Shown here: one piece after another, positions 16,741 to 24,998 of the stretch | Numbering within the stretch: position 1 is the first letter of the stretch | Layout: every line of letters begins with the position of its first letter | From: a bacterium | Lineage (GTDB): Bacteria; Zhuqueibacterota; QNDG01; JAFGCO01 | Reading direction: 5' to 3' | DNA length: 56,205 nt | NCBI GenBank assembly: GCA_016930535.1 | Contig: JAFGGN010000008.1 | Location: 1-56,205, forward strand | Program-made: the position numbers and the translations under genes | The notes under the pieces: model-generated | Databases searched by the model: none | Seen by the model: the letters and a program-made list of their open reading frames with translations, nothing else | What the model was told of the DNA's origin: nothing

Positions 16741-17550
16741 ATGTTCCGAATGTCCGGAAATCAGGCAGTGACAATCTGCATCCTGATCGGTCTGACACTG
16801 ACAGGTCATGCGCGGGACAACGGCAAAATGCATCTGCTTCTCGATGCGGTTCGACAGGATTACGGTCAATTCTACGGACAAGGACAGGGATCCGGATTTG
16901 TTCTCGGTTTCGGATCCGGAGCCTTGATGGCACATACCGGACTGGATCCGGATTTCCGGACATGGTATCAGCAGCATGCCCGCTGTACAGATACGGATGC
17001 ATTGGCAAAAAACGTCAAGCTGTTCGGAGAAGGCAAATTCATGATCCCGCTGTCCTGTGCGGCAGCTGCAGCGGAACTGATACGAATTCCGGCCGATTCA
17101 GTCCGCATGATAAAATGGGGCCTGTGCACGGCCCGGTCCTATTTCCTGGGCGCACCTGCGGTGCTTGTCATGCAGCGAATGACCGGCGCGTCGCGTCCAG
17201 GTGAACGCAGAAACGCTTCTTACTGGCGTCCCATGAAAGATGACAACGGAGTGAGCGGGCACGCTTTTGTCGGCGCGGTTCCTTTTCTCACACTGGCCCG
17301 CCTCAATGCGAACCATAATAAAATTCGTTATTTGCTGTACGGCCTGTCCATGATGACCGCATGGTCCCGCATCAATGATGACAAACATTATTTCTCGCAG
17401 GCCATGCTGGGATGGTTCCTGGCCTGGGAAGCGACAGGGTCCGTTTTCCGCCGCGGAGCGCAGGAAAAAGGGGAGAGGGCGGAAAAATGGGATATCGGAC
17501 CCGGAACAACAGCGGACGGGATCGGGATTCAGGCCCATTTTAGCTGGTAA
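16741..17550 (+). CDS. PAP2-like membrane-associated phosphatase homologue with altered motifs
   Basis: 269 residues with an N-terminal signal or membrane segment (about 7-23) and weakly hydrophobic helices. The three PAP2 motifs can be traced: TGASRPGE (R152-P153), VSGH (171-174) and SR-x5-H (S209, R210, H216). Two usual residues are changed: the motif-1 Lys position is Gln (QRMTGASRP), and the Asp four residues after H216 is Q220. Activity may be reduced or altered. The gene starts 3 bp after the ALDH stop, so it is the last gene of the MBL-ALDH-PAP2 operon. It may act on lipid phosphates in the envelope; this is inferred only from the family. Confidence 0.72.
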   Translation: MFRMSGNQAVTICILIGLTLTGHARDNGKMHLLLDAVRQDYGQFYGQGQGSGFVLGFGSGALMAHTGLDPDFRTWYQQHARCTDTDALAKNVKLFGEGKFMIPLSCAAAAAELIRIPADSVRMIKWGLCTARSYFLGAPAVLVMQRMTGASRPGERRNASYWRPMKDDNGVSGHAFVGAVPFLTLARLNANHNKIRYLLYGLSMMTAWSRINDDKHYFSQAMLGWFLAWEATGSVFRRGAQEKGERAEKWDIGPGTTADGIGIQAHFSW

Positions 17551-17964
17551 AGCAAGAACAAAGAGTAAAGAAGTCGTTGGGTCGTAGGGTCTCTGGGTCC
17601 TTGAGTCGGAACGTGAAACGGTGGGAAGAGAAACGGAGAGACGGAGAAAAAGAGTGAGAAAACCGCGGAGACGCTGAGGACGCAGAGAATCAGTAGACGG
17701 GTAGAAGAGTATAAGAGTAGAAGGGGAAAAAACATCAAAGTGTAATCGTTTCTATTTTTTTTGGGGAAGGGAATCGGGGTCCCATATACCCATATACGCG
17801 TCTACCCTTCTACCGTTTTTCGCGCTCCGCAGTCCGATTGTGTTTGGAATTTAGAATTTATCGTTTGTGATTTATTTGAATTTTGGGATTTGTGATTTGA
17901 GATTTACCGCGGTCAGCGGTCCTGCGGTCTGCGGTCATCCATCGATCATCCCGATGCCGGAATA
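17551..17964 (+). repeat. Mosaic intergenic repeat, copy B
   Basis: A 400-bp gene-free stretch made of successive degenerate word repeats. GGGTC words with GTTGGGTCGTAGGGTC are at 17576-17591. GTCGGAACGTGAAACGG and GAAACGGAGAGACGGAG lie at about 17605-17647, GGAGACGCTGAGGACGCAGAG near 17668-17688, and TAGACGGGTAGAAGAG / AGAGTAGAAG near 17693-17722. Then come CCCATATA(C) words near 17780-17798, GAATTTAGAATTTAT / GTGATTTATTTGAATTTTG words near 17847-17905, and GCGGTCAGCGGTC (17909-17921) with more GCGGTC words. The outer words occur in the same order in copy A at 1-223, also directly 3' of a gene. No open frame or tRNA is seen. Copy B has extra internal modules. Confidence 0.65.
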
Positions 17965-18513
17965 TCATTTCCAGCGGTTCCAGCGGACTATATCCTCCGG
18001 TTTTCTGCGTTTATGCGGCTTCAGCACCCAGTCATCCGCAGGATAGCCGACCGCCATGAGTGCGCACAGCCGGATGTGCCGCGGAAGTTTCAGCGCTTTT
18101 CTTGCCTTTTTCATATGAAACCAGCCGATCCAGCAGGTGCCGAGTCCCATTTCGGCAGCCTGAAGTGCAAAATGCTCTCCTGCCATGCCGACATCGAGCA
18201 GATAAAACGGGATTCCCGTAAAAAGCCGGCCCAACTGATTGGCCATGAAATCCAGATCCGCGCAAACGGCCAGAATAACCGGGGCCTTCACGGCCCATCG
18301 CGTGTATTTGTACACACCTGAAAATGCGGCCTGGCCGAATCGCTGGTTCAGATCCGGATCATCCAGCACCAGAAATCGCCATGGCTGTGAATTTTCGGCC
18401 GAGGGTGCGAGACGGGCTGCATCGAGACAGGTCAGAATGATTTCCCTGTCCACGGATTTTTCTGAAAAACGGCGGACACTGCGTCTGTGCAGGATTGCAG
18501 GGAGTATATTCAT
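17965..18513 (-). CDS. Nitroreductase-family protein
   Basis: 182 residues, FMN-dependent nitroreductase superfamily (PF00881). The N-terminal HRRSVRRFSEKSVDREIILTCLDAARLAPSAENSQPWRFLVLDD block contains the FMN-phosphate-binding Arg residues and the SAENSQPW motif. The middle part has HFALQAAEMGLGTCWIGWF and the C-terminus has ALMAVGYPADD. The start at 18513 (MNILPAIL) is chosen because AGAGGA lies about 8-9 nt upstream; the frame stays open further upstream without a better site. The likely role is NAD(P)H-dependent reduction of a nitro compound, quinone or flavin. It is divergent from rsgA, with 200 bp between the two starts. Confidence 0.88.
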   Translation of the reverse strand: MNILPAILHRRSVRRFSEKSVDREIILTCLDAARLAPSAENSQPWRFLVLDDPDLNQRFGQAAFSGVYKYTRWAVKAPVILAVCADLDFMANQLGRLFTGIPFYLLDVGMAGEHFALQAAEMGLGTCWIGWFHMKKARKALKLPRHIRLCALMAVGYPADDWVLKPHKRRKPEDIVRWNRWK

Positions 18514-18642
18514 ATATGAGTCCTCTTCTTTATGGCCGGATCTGTATATACGGCGATCCATGCGATCCGACAACAAAATAGATATTTATTGTTGCAAATG
18601 AAAGAGAAAATCAATGGATGCGAATATCCGTCGCGGAAATCT

Positions 18643-18670
18643 TGACATTCTCCCCTTATTCTGTTAATTT
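18643..18670 (+). promoter_or_regulatory. Promoter of rsgA
   Basis: TTGACA (18643-18648), 16-bp spacer, TAATTT (18665-18670), about 40 bp before the start. Confidence 0.6.
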
Positions 18671-18713
18671 ACTGCCTGACTTATTTCAACGGAACCGGGA
18701 GCTGCTTTTGAAC

Positions 18714-19781
18714 ATGACGAAACTTGGCTGGGATGAATTTTTCGATGCCTATCGCGCCGGGCTCACCGAAAGGGGGCTGATGCCGGGACGTGTGATCTGC
18801 CAGATGAAGAAATTGTACTGGGTGCACAACGGAGAAAAGGCTTGGCGTGCCGTGCTCGCCGGCAATTTTTTTCAGAAAGCCGCCTCTGAGCTGGAACTGC
18901 CCGCAGTGGGGGACTGGGTCGGTGTGCGCGGCAGTGAAACGGACGATCAGTGGATGATACGTGAAGTGCTGCCCAGGAAAACACAGTTCGTTCGTAAAGT
19001 CGTCATGGAAAATACAAGGCCGCAGGTGATTGCCGCCAATATTGATACAGCATTCATCGTGAACGGTCTGGACAGGGATTACAATCCGAGAAGAATAGAG
19101 CGCTACCTGGCATTGACTTTTGAAAGCGGTGCCAGACCTGTCGTGATCCTGAACAAATCAGATATCTGCGATTGCGTGGATGCACGAATACAGGAAGTCG
19201 AATCGCTTGTTCCCGGCGTGGAAGTGATCGCGGTCAGCGCCGGTACCAATCAGGGAATCGATCAGCTGGACCGGTTTCTTGAACCAGGTAAAACAGCCGC
19301 TTTTCTCGGATCCTCGGGTGTGGGAAAATCCACACTGGTCAATCTGCTGATGGAGCAGGACCTGATGGATGTCCGTGAAGTACGTGAAAACGATCAGCGG
19401 GGAAGGCACACGACCACGCATCGTGAGCTTTTCATCCTGGAAAGCGGCGCCATGATTGTTGATACACCGGGATTAAGAGAGCTGCAGCTTTGGGGAGGGG
19501 AGGACATGCTCGGCGATGTGTTCCGGGATATCGAGGCTCATGCTTCATCCTGCCGCTTTTCAGACTGCAGCCATGATCAGGAACCGGGATGCGCGGTCAA
19601 AGCCGCGGTCGAAGACGGCAAGATACAGACTTCCCAGTACGAAAGTTATCTGAAGCTGAAAAAGGAACTGAAATACCTCGATGCGCGGCAGAATGAATTC
19701 AGCAGAAGGGAAACGCGCAGACAGGCCAGGATCCTGTCCAAAGAAATCAAACGGGTATATAAAAACAGAAAAAAACCGTAA
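18714..19781 (+). CDS. rsgA: Ribosome small subunit-dependent GTPase RsgA
   Basis: 355 residues. Circularly permuted GTPase that helps late 30S maturation. The N-terminal OB fold (about 20-100) is followed by the permuted GTPase with NKSD (147-150; G4) before GSSGVGKS (199-206; G1) and DTPG (250-253; G3). The RGRHTTTH switch region and the C-terminal zinc motif C-x4-C-x-H-x5-C (SCRFSDCSHDQEPGC) are present. The ATG at 18714 is used. An in-frame TTG at 18708 is better spaced from GGGAG (18697-18701), so a start two codons earlier is possible. Monocistronic, with its own promoter. Confidence 0.95.
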   Translation: MTKLGWDEFFDAYRAGLTERGLMPGRVICQMKKLYWVHNGEKAWRAVLAGNFFQKAASELELPAVGDWVGVRGSETDDQWMIREVLPRKTQFVRKVVMENTRPQVIAANIDTAFIVNGLDRDYNPRRIERYLALTFESGARPVVILNKSDICDCVDARIQEVESLVPGVEVIAVSAGTNQGIDQLDRFLEPGKTAAFLGSSGVGKSTLVNLLMEQDLMDVREVRENDQRGRHTTTHRELFILESGAMIVDTPGLRELQLWGGEDMLGDVFRDIEAHASSCRFSDCSHDQEPGCAVKAAVEDGKIQTSQYESYLKLKKELKYLDARQNEFSRRETRRQARILSKEIKRVYKNRKKP

Positions 19782-20070
19782 AGAGGTGTAATTCACACGA
19801 ATATACTCAGCTTATGCCGTTAAACCATTCAGCCACACTCAGCCTTTCTTTCAAATGGTCAGCCTGAAACAGCATCGAAATCTTTGATAATTATAAATAT
19901 TCAATACTTATAAATAAATATACATAAAATATTAGTTATTCCATGATTATTCTTGGAAAATGAAAAAGTATTCCTTATCTTTCAATCAATCACTTCTCAT
20001 GTCCTGACATACAACGGACAATTACCCGGCTCACGGGTGGCAGGCAGGTTCATCGTTGGAGGATTTCCAT

Positions 20071-20556
20071 ATGCCGCAGTTTGATGAAAACGGACGTCTG
20101 ATTATTCCGATCAGCAGAAGACCGAAGAAGAAAGTCAACGAAAAAAAAGTTAAATATGTGATCACGGAGGCTTATTGTCCCAATGGATGCAATATTATGG
20201 ATGCCAAGTATCCGATCAACGGATACCCGGGATTGCATCTCAAATTCAGGCGTCCGGGGATGGAAGGCGAATTCATCCTTTCTTCCATTGAATGTGATTT
20301 CAGTAAAATCGTACTTTCCGGAAATCTTGAGGATGGTGTTAAAGACGAGCTGTACTGTCCGCATTGCGGTATCATGTTCGAAAAACTGGTTTCGTGCAAC
20401 TGCAAGCCGGATGCGGATATGGTCATTATCGGCTTGTCGCCGAAACTCGATTTCAATCATGCGATTACGTTCTGCAATGTCACCGGCTGTACAAACGGAA
20501 CTTTTGTCAATTCCGGTACGGTGCTGCGGCATATGCGGCTGCAGAACGGATTCTGA
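20071..20556 (+). CDS. Conserved hypothetical zinc-ribbon-like protein
   Basis: 161 residues, function not recognised. After a basic N-terminus (RRPKKKVNEKKVKYV) there are cysteine pairs suggesting one or two zinc-binding knuckles: YCPNGC (about 36-41), YCPHCG (about 95-100), SCNC (about 108-111) and FCNVTGC (about 134-140). No signal peptide or membrane segment is present, so it is probably cytoplasmic. The ATG at 20071 has GGAGG 8-9 nt upstream. The roughly 290 bp before it are very AT-rich, especially 19880-19940 with repeated TATAAATA-like runs, and may hold a strong promoter or UP element; no clear gene is there. It is convergent with the TPR membrane protein downstream. Confidence 0.7.
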   Translation: MPQFDENGRLIIPISRRPKKKVNEKKVKYVITEAYCPNGCNIMDAKYPINGYPGLHLKFRRPGMEGEFILSSIECDFSKIVLSGNLEDGVKDELYCPHCGIMFEKLVSCNCKPDADMVIIGLSPKLDFNHAITFCNVTGCTNGTFVNSGTVLRHMRLQNGF

Positions 20557-20597
20557 ATATCCTGAAACGGCTCATCGGGCAGGCTGCCGGATTGTCC

Positions 20598-22523
20598 TCA
20601 TCGATTCGTCATATTTCCTGAGGGGATGAAATTCAGCCGGTTTCTCGCAAGCCACCGGATTTTTACCGGGGCAGACCAGCCTTTTTCAAGTTCGGGTCTG
20701 GGAGCGCATTCCTTCTCAAGTGCTTTCAGGTACACAATGCGGGCCCTGTTCGGTCTTCCGATCATTGTATACATTTCAGCGAGATCCATCCAGAGTTCCC
20801 CGGCATCCGGCCTGCTTTTAATCATCCTTCGTACGCATCGCATCGCCTCCCGGTATTCATCGATATGTCTATGCAGATGATAGAGGCGTTCATTGGCTCC
20901 GTAATGATACGGATTGATGTTCAGTGCCAGAGTGCTGAAGTCGGCCATCAATGTATACTGACCTTTCCTGCGCCACAGCCGGGCCTGCCTGTCCGCGTAT
21001 TCCGCTGCATGAAAATGATCCATATCCAGTCTGCCGGCCACCTGGTATGCATCGAGGGCCAGATTCGTGTATGCAATCCTGTATTCACGATTTTCCTGCT
21101 CGGGAATGCGGTCGAACCAGTACAAACCGATATCGGCCCAGATTGCCGCCAGGTGCATCCGCGTACTGCCTGCAGTATTTTCCAGAACACCCGATTCCCG
21201 TGTCCACTGTTTGAATGAGCGGTGCCACCGGATAACCAGGGAGTCATTTTGGAAGATCTGTCTGATCCGGATATTGTTCCCGGTCCGCTCAGCAGGAGAA
21301 TGCGGATGTGAATCCGTCATTTCACTGAAATTTTCCATCAAACAGGCATGAAAATCCGGATAAGACCTGTCATGGCTCAGGGAAACCGTCTGAACGCGGC
21401 GGATGCCGGTTACAAGAAGCGGAATGAGTGCGATCCAGATCCATTTTCCCGGGAGCAAACGGATAATCCGCTGTATTGCGGTCATGATGACGGGTATGAA
21501 CACGATCAGGGCAGGCAGAAACATGAAACCGAGCGAGGGAATGCTCCGAAGCCCCAGGCCGACGGGCATGAGTGCACCTGTGGCATAGATCATGAACATC
21601 AACGTGATCCAGAAAGGCATGCAGCCTTTCAGTTTCAAAACGGCGTGCAGAACCGGAAAAAACAGAATACAGATCCATCCGGCAATTCCGACGTTGTTTT
21701 CAAGTATTTCACCAAGGGTGCGCGTACCCAGGGTGATGGATAAAGAAGGGGGCATGCCGGTGCCGGGCGCAGGTGCCCGTGAATGGGTCCACATGGAGAG
21801 CAGGGATAAAAGCGGATTCGATGCATCACCCGCTGCCCTGCAAATTTCATGTCCTGCAAGGATGCCCCCGAGGATAAAGAGCAGTGAAATGAAGGGAAAC
21901 AGTTTCAGGGTCCCTGTTTCCAGGCGACGTTCCGCGGCATTTGACAGCCACAATAAGAAGGGAACCAGCAGCAGAATGACTGCATACTGCATGAAAATCA
22001 GACCGGTTCCGAACAGGAAAGATGCCAGGATCACGATTACAAGCCCGGTTCGCTTCCGGAAGAAACGCGTCCACAGCAAAAGGGAGCAGGTCAGGAGAGC
22101 CATCTGAAGAACGATGCCATGTCCCTGCGATACAGCCGACCAGAATGCGGGCGCCAAACCGAATAGAGAGGCGGTTATCCATGCGGTCATATTCCGTTGA
22201 AGCGGATCGAGGGAGGCGTCACTGAAATGCAGGGCAAACAGGTAAGCGGCCATACAGGTCAGCGCACCGGCGATTGCGATCACGGTCTGCATCACGGCGG
22301 ACGGATCAGGCGCATGCATTGCTGAAAACAGATACAGACAGGACCGGAGCAGCATCGATGCGGCAACGGACAGGGATTTGTCCATATTCATCACCGAATC
22401 CGGATGCGTCCAGAATTGGCCGGGCGCGTTTGTCAGTTCATAGAGCATGTAAAAGCACAGACCGATTGTCACGGGTATACCGGTCCGGATCCAGCGGGAT
22501 TCATGGGTTAATGTTTTTGTCAT
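20598..22523 (-). CDS. Multi-spanning membrane protein with C-terminal TPR region
   Basis: 641 residues. The N-terminal ~400 residues contain about ten hydrophobic segments, like DUF2723/glycosyltransferase-C-type membrane proteins: a segment at residues 16-32, an FWTHPDSVMNMDKSLSVAASMLLRS-type first loop, then repeated 20-residue stretches such as GLVIVILASFLFGTGLIFMQYAVILLL and FPFISLLFILGGILAG. The C-terminal ~170 residues form TPR-like helix pairs (ALNINPYHYGANERLYHLHRHIDEYREAMRCV, GELWMDLAEMYTMIGRPNRARIVYLKALEKE). A role in lipid-linked sugar transfer or envelope assembly is possible, but no catalytic residue can be assigned. The start has GGAG 5 nt upstream. Confidence 0.7.
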   Translation of the reverse strand: MTKTLTHESRWIRTGIPVTIGLCFYMLYELTNAPGQFWTHPDSVMNMDKSLSVAASMLLRSCLYLFSAMHAPDPSAVMQTVIAIAGALTCMAAYLFALHFSDASLDPLQRNMTAWITASLFGLAPAFWSAVSQGHGIVLQMALLTCSLLLWTRFFRKRTGLVIVILASFLFGTGLIFMQYAVILLLVPFLLWLSNAAERRLETGTLKLFPFISLLFILGGILAGHEICRAAGDASNPLLSLLSMWTHSRAPAPGTGMPPSLSITLGTRTLGEILENNVGIAGWICILFFPVLHAVLKLKGCMPFWITLMFMIYATGALMPVGLGLRSIPSLGFMFLPALIVFIPVIMTAIQRIIRLLPGKWIWIALIPLLVTGIRRVQTVSLSHDRSYPDFHACLMENFSEMTDSHPHSPAERTGNNIRIRQIFQNDSLVIRWHRSFKQWTRESGVLENTAGSTRMHLAAIWADIGLYWFDRIPEQENREYRIAYTNLALDAYQVAGRLDMDHFHAAEYADRQARLWRRKGQYTLMADFSTLALNINPYHYGANERLYHLHRHIDEYREAMRCVRRMIKSRPDAGELWMDLAEMYTMIGRPNRARIVYLKALEKECAPRPELEKGWSAPVKIRWLARNRLNFIPSGNMTNR

Positions 22524-22601
22524 GCATACTCCATCAACGCGTGCAGGAAAAGCCCCGGTTTTCCGGAAGCAGCAAGGAAGCTGTCAAAGAAAAATTAAAA
22601 A

Positions 22602-22644
22602 AACTAAAAAAATAGTTGCATAACTAAAAACTTAGTTGTATATT
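22602..22644 (+). promoter_or_regulatory. Two BlaI-type operators and leaderless promoter of module 2
   Basis: Two 16-bp dyads AACTA-N6-TAGTT: 22602-22617 and 22622-22637, exactly 20 bp apart. The promoter TTGCAT (22616-22621), 17 bp, TATATT (22639-22644) has the second dyad inside its spacer. Only 6 bases separate the -10 box from the blaI ATG (22651) and no ribosome-binding site is present. The transcript should therefore begin at or next to the start codon. Confidence 0.8.
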
Positions 22645-22650
22645 GTTCAC

Positions 22651-23037
22651 ATGAAAGAACTCACCAAAGCCGAAGAACAGATTATGCAGGTGCTGTGGGC
22701 ACTGCAAAAAGCGTTCGTGAAGGAAATCATCGAAGAACTTCCCGAACCCAGGCCTGCTTACAATACGGTTTCAACCATTGTCCGTATTCTCGAATCCAAG
22801 GGTTTTGTCGATCACGAGGCTTTCGGAAAGACACACCGTTATTTCCCGGTCGTGTCCAAGAAAGTCTATTCACGGTTCTTCCTCAAAAGAATGATAACGG
22901 ATTATTTCGACAATTCCTATCAAAATATGGTGTCGTTTTTCGCAGGGGACAAATCCATGACCCTCGAAGAACTGGAGGAACTGCTGTCCCTGATAAAAAA
23001 TCAGATCAAAGAAAAACAGAGTGGGAACGATGACTGA
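22651..23037 (+). CDS. BlaI/MecI-family repressor, module 2
   Basis: 128-residue winged-helix repressor. Residues 1-75 are the DNA-binding domain (LTKAEEQIMQVLWALQKAFVKEIIEELP, YNTVSTIVRILESKGFV); the rest is the dimerisation region with the protease-sensitive hinge expected in this family (about 95-105). An in-frame TTG at 22636 lies inside the operator, between -35 and -10, so the ATG at 22651 must be the start; there is no Shine-Dalgarno sequence. Its stop lies within the start of the M56 gene (ATGACTGA), the same 8-bp overlap as in module 1. The operator sequence differs from that of module 1, so cross-talk between the two repressors is unlikely. Confidence 0.93.
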   Translation: MKELTKAEEQIMQVLWALQKAFVKEIIEELPEPRPAYNTVSTIVRILESKGFVDHEAFGKTHRYFPVVSKKVYSRFFLKRMITDYFDNSYQNMVSFFAGDKSMTLEELEELLSLIKNQIKEKQSGNDD

Positions 23038-24373
23038 TTACTTCGCTTTTATGCTGAAAACCGGCATCTGTCTGGCGGCCATGACCATGCTGTACACAAT
23101 ATTTCTGAGAAAAGAAACATTTTTTCAGATGAACCGCTGCTTTCTGCTGGTTTCCCTGATCGGATCCATGTTAATCCCCTTCAGCCAATTTTCATTTCCG
23201 GGCATGACGGAGTTCCTGAAAAGGTTCCCCTGGCTGCTGCCCGAGGCGTCCCATCCGGTGTCTGCAGGGATGGAGGTCGCACAGACATCCGGAGTTGCAT
23301 CTCATCATTTTGCTGCCCTGAACTGGCAGGGCGTGCTGACATGCATCTATCTGGCCGGTGTCCTGTTTTTCGGGATCCGGTTCCTGCTTTACCTAGTCCG
23401 TATCCGGATCCTGATCCGCACAAGTCAGGTCGTCAGGGCCCGGGATTACAGAATCGTATGGATCAGGCGTCCGATTTCGCCTTTTTCATTTTTCAACATT
23501 GTTTTTATGAACCGGGACCATCTCGCAAAAAAAGATTTTCAGAAAATCATTGCGCATGAGCGGATCCATATGCGTCAATGGCATACGGTAGATCTGTTCC
23601 TCGCGGAAATGATTCTCGTTCTCCAATGGATGAATCCTTTTGTGTGGCCATATAAAAGATTTTTAAAGGAAACCCACGAATATCTTGCCGACGCCGGAGT
23701 CATTGCGCAGGGCTGCGACGCGGCATCCTATCAGCTGCTTATTGTCGAGCAGATCGTGGGTACCAGGCTGTTCGGTTTTTCGAGCAGCTTTCATCACACG
23801 CAAATCAAAAGGAGAATTCAAATGATGCTGCAGAATCCTTCAAGAAAACGCAACAGGATGAAATTGTTTTTATTTGTTCCTGTCGTTATGTTTTTGACCA
23901 TTCTGTTTACAAGCCTCGGCCAGGTACGCGGCGCCTATGCGGCTCCCGTGCCCCCGGAACCGGCTATGACCCTTGCCGACGGGGGAGATGATTCAACCAA
24001 AGTCTCCACGAAAGACAAGGAGAAAAAAGAAGAATTCAAAAAACAGAAAAAAGAGGAAGAACAGTCGAAGAAGAAGGAATTCGCCGAACAGGAAAAAAAG
24101 AAGGAAAAAGAAGCGGAACAGGATCCGGAGATGACCCTGGCAAAATTGAAAGCGCATATGAAAGAACTTCAGGTGAAAATGGAAAAGACCGAGGTTGTGC
24201 TGAAAGAGCTGGCCGAGAAAAGGGAGGCCATGGCAGCCGCGGGAGAAAACCTGGAAATGGTCGAAGCAAAAATGCAGGAAAATAAATTGAGGATGAAAGA
24301 GCTTCATGAAAAAGCGGGTGTGATTAAAAAGGAAATCGCCATAGTGAAGGAAAGGATGGCGGAAGCGGAATAG
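23030..24373 (+). CDS. BlaR1-like M56 metalloprotease with coiled-coil sensor tail
   Basis: 447 residues. Four hydrophobic segments (about 8-26, 36-53, 102-124 and 278-297) surround a cytoplasmic M56 zinc protease: H176-E-R-I-H180 and a probable third ligand E217 (HEYLAD). After the last membrane segment, residues 300-447 are extracytoplasmic and contain no penicillin-binding domain. They form a highly charged Lys/Glu region (about 325-365) and a long coiled coil (about 368-445; LAKLKAHMKELQVKMEK...). The signal may be mechanical or protein-borne rather than a beta-lactam. The ATG at 23030 overlaps blaI. The operon ends at the terminator at 24397. Confidence 0.9.
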   Translation: MTDYFAFMLKTGICLAAMTMLYTIFLRKETFFQMNRCFLLVSLIGSMLIPFSQFSFPGMTEFLKRFPWLLPEASHPVSAGMEVAQTSGVASHHFAALNWQGVLTCIYLAGVLFFGIRFLLYLVRIRILIRTSQVVRARDYRIVWIRRPISPFSFFNIVFMNRDHLAKKDFQKIIAHERIHMRQWHTVDLFLAEMILVLQWMNPFVWPYKRFLKETHEYLADAGVIAQGCDAASYQLLIVEQIVGTRLFGFSSSFHHTQIKRRIQMMLQNPSRKRNRMKLFLFVPVVMFLTILFTSLGQVRGAYAAPVPPEPAMTLADGGDDSTKVSTKDKEKKEEFKKQKKEEEQSKKKEFAEQEKKKEKEAEQDPEMTLAKLKAHMKELQVKMEKTEVVLKELAEKREAMAAAGENLEMVEAKMQENKLRMKELHEKAGVIKKEIAIVKERMAEAE

Positions 24374-24396
24374 TACATATTTTTATCGATTGAAGG

Positions 24397-24428
24397 GCTG
24401 CCCGGTTCTATACCGGGCAGCTTTTTTT
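24397..24428 (+). terminator. Rho-independent terminator of BlaI/M56 module 2
   Basis: GCTGCCCGGT (24397-24406), 5-nt loop, ACCGGGCAGC (24412-24421), then seven T. A textbook intrinsic terminator. Confidence 0.95.
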
Positions 24429-24451
24429 ATAATTGGACTTCAGATTTTCAT

Positions 24452-24480
24452 TTGATTTTGGAGTCCGATTTATGTAAACT
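24452..24480 (+). promoter_or_regulatory. Possible promoter of the two small genes
   Basis: TTGATT (24452-24457), 17 bp, TAAACT (24475-24480). It would give a roughly 135-nt 5' untranslated leader. Confidence 0.4.
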
Positions 24481-24622
24481 GTTTTGGGTGTAAATCTGAA
24501 CAGCGTGCGCGTTTCCCGCTGCCTGCGGCAGGAAGCTTCAATTTTATTCCGGAATGCGGTTCCCGGACGAACGGTCTTTCAAAGGATGTTAATCCGGCGG
24601 ACATGTCGGAAGGGATACGGCA

Positions 24623-24979
24623 ATGAACATGAGACAATTCATGAAAGAACATGATGCCCATATACGGGATCAGCTCACAAAACAGGGCAGTGCAGGGCAC
24701 TGGCATGATTTGAAGGAAGCACATCAGACCATGATCAGATCCATGCAGCATGAGCGAATGGTGCATCTTGCGGTGACACTCGCTTTCGGACTGTTTCTCC
24801 TGATCAGTGTCGCGATTTTGCTGTTAAAACCATCCAGGCCCGTTTTTTTCCTGATGGCCGTATTGCTCCTGGTGTTCATTTTTTATGTGATGCATTATTA
24901 TTTCATGGAGAACACGATACAGCAATGGTACAGATTGCTGAACGAGATAACGGACAAGGAAAAAGCAGCCGGATCCTGA
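24623..24979 (+). CDS. Small two-TM membrane protein
   Basis: 118 residues, family not recognised. A hydrophilic His-rich N-terminus (about 1-46; HDAHIRDQLTKQ, HWHDLKEAHQT) precedes two closely spaced membrane helices (about 47-66 and 72-93) and a short charged tail ending near NEITDKEKAAGS. The topology suggests both ends in the cytoplasm. GGAAGG lies 9-14 nt upstream. It is followed after 19 bp by the DUF3788 gene, so the two are likely cotranscribed. Confidence 0.65.
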   Translation: MNMRQFMKEHDAHIRDQLTKQGSAGHWHDLKEAHQTMIRSMQHERMVHLAVTLAFGLFLLISVAILLLKPSRPVFFLMAVLLLVFIFYVMHYYFMENTIQQWYRLLNEITDKEKAAGS

Positions 24980-24998
24980 AAAGTTTAAGGAGAATTCC

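Noticed and set aside
17551..17964. Possible CRISPR array in the repetitive intergenic region
   Set aside because: Repeats are short, degenerate and of several types, with no regular spacer length and no cas genes nearby.
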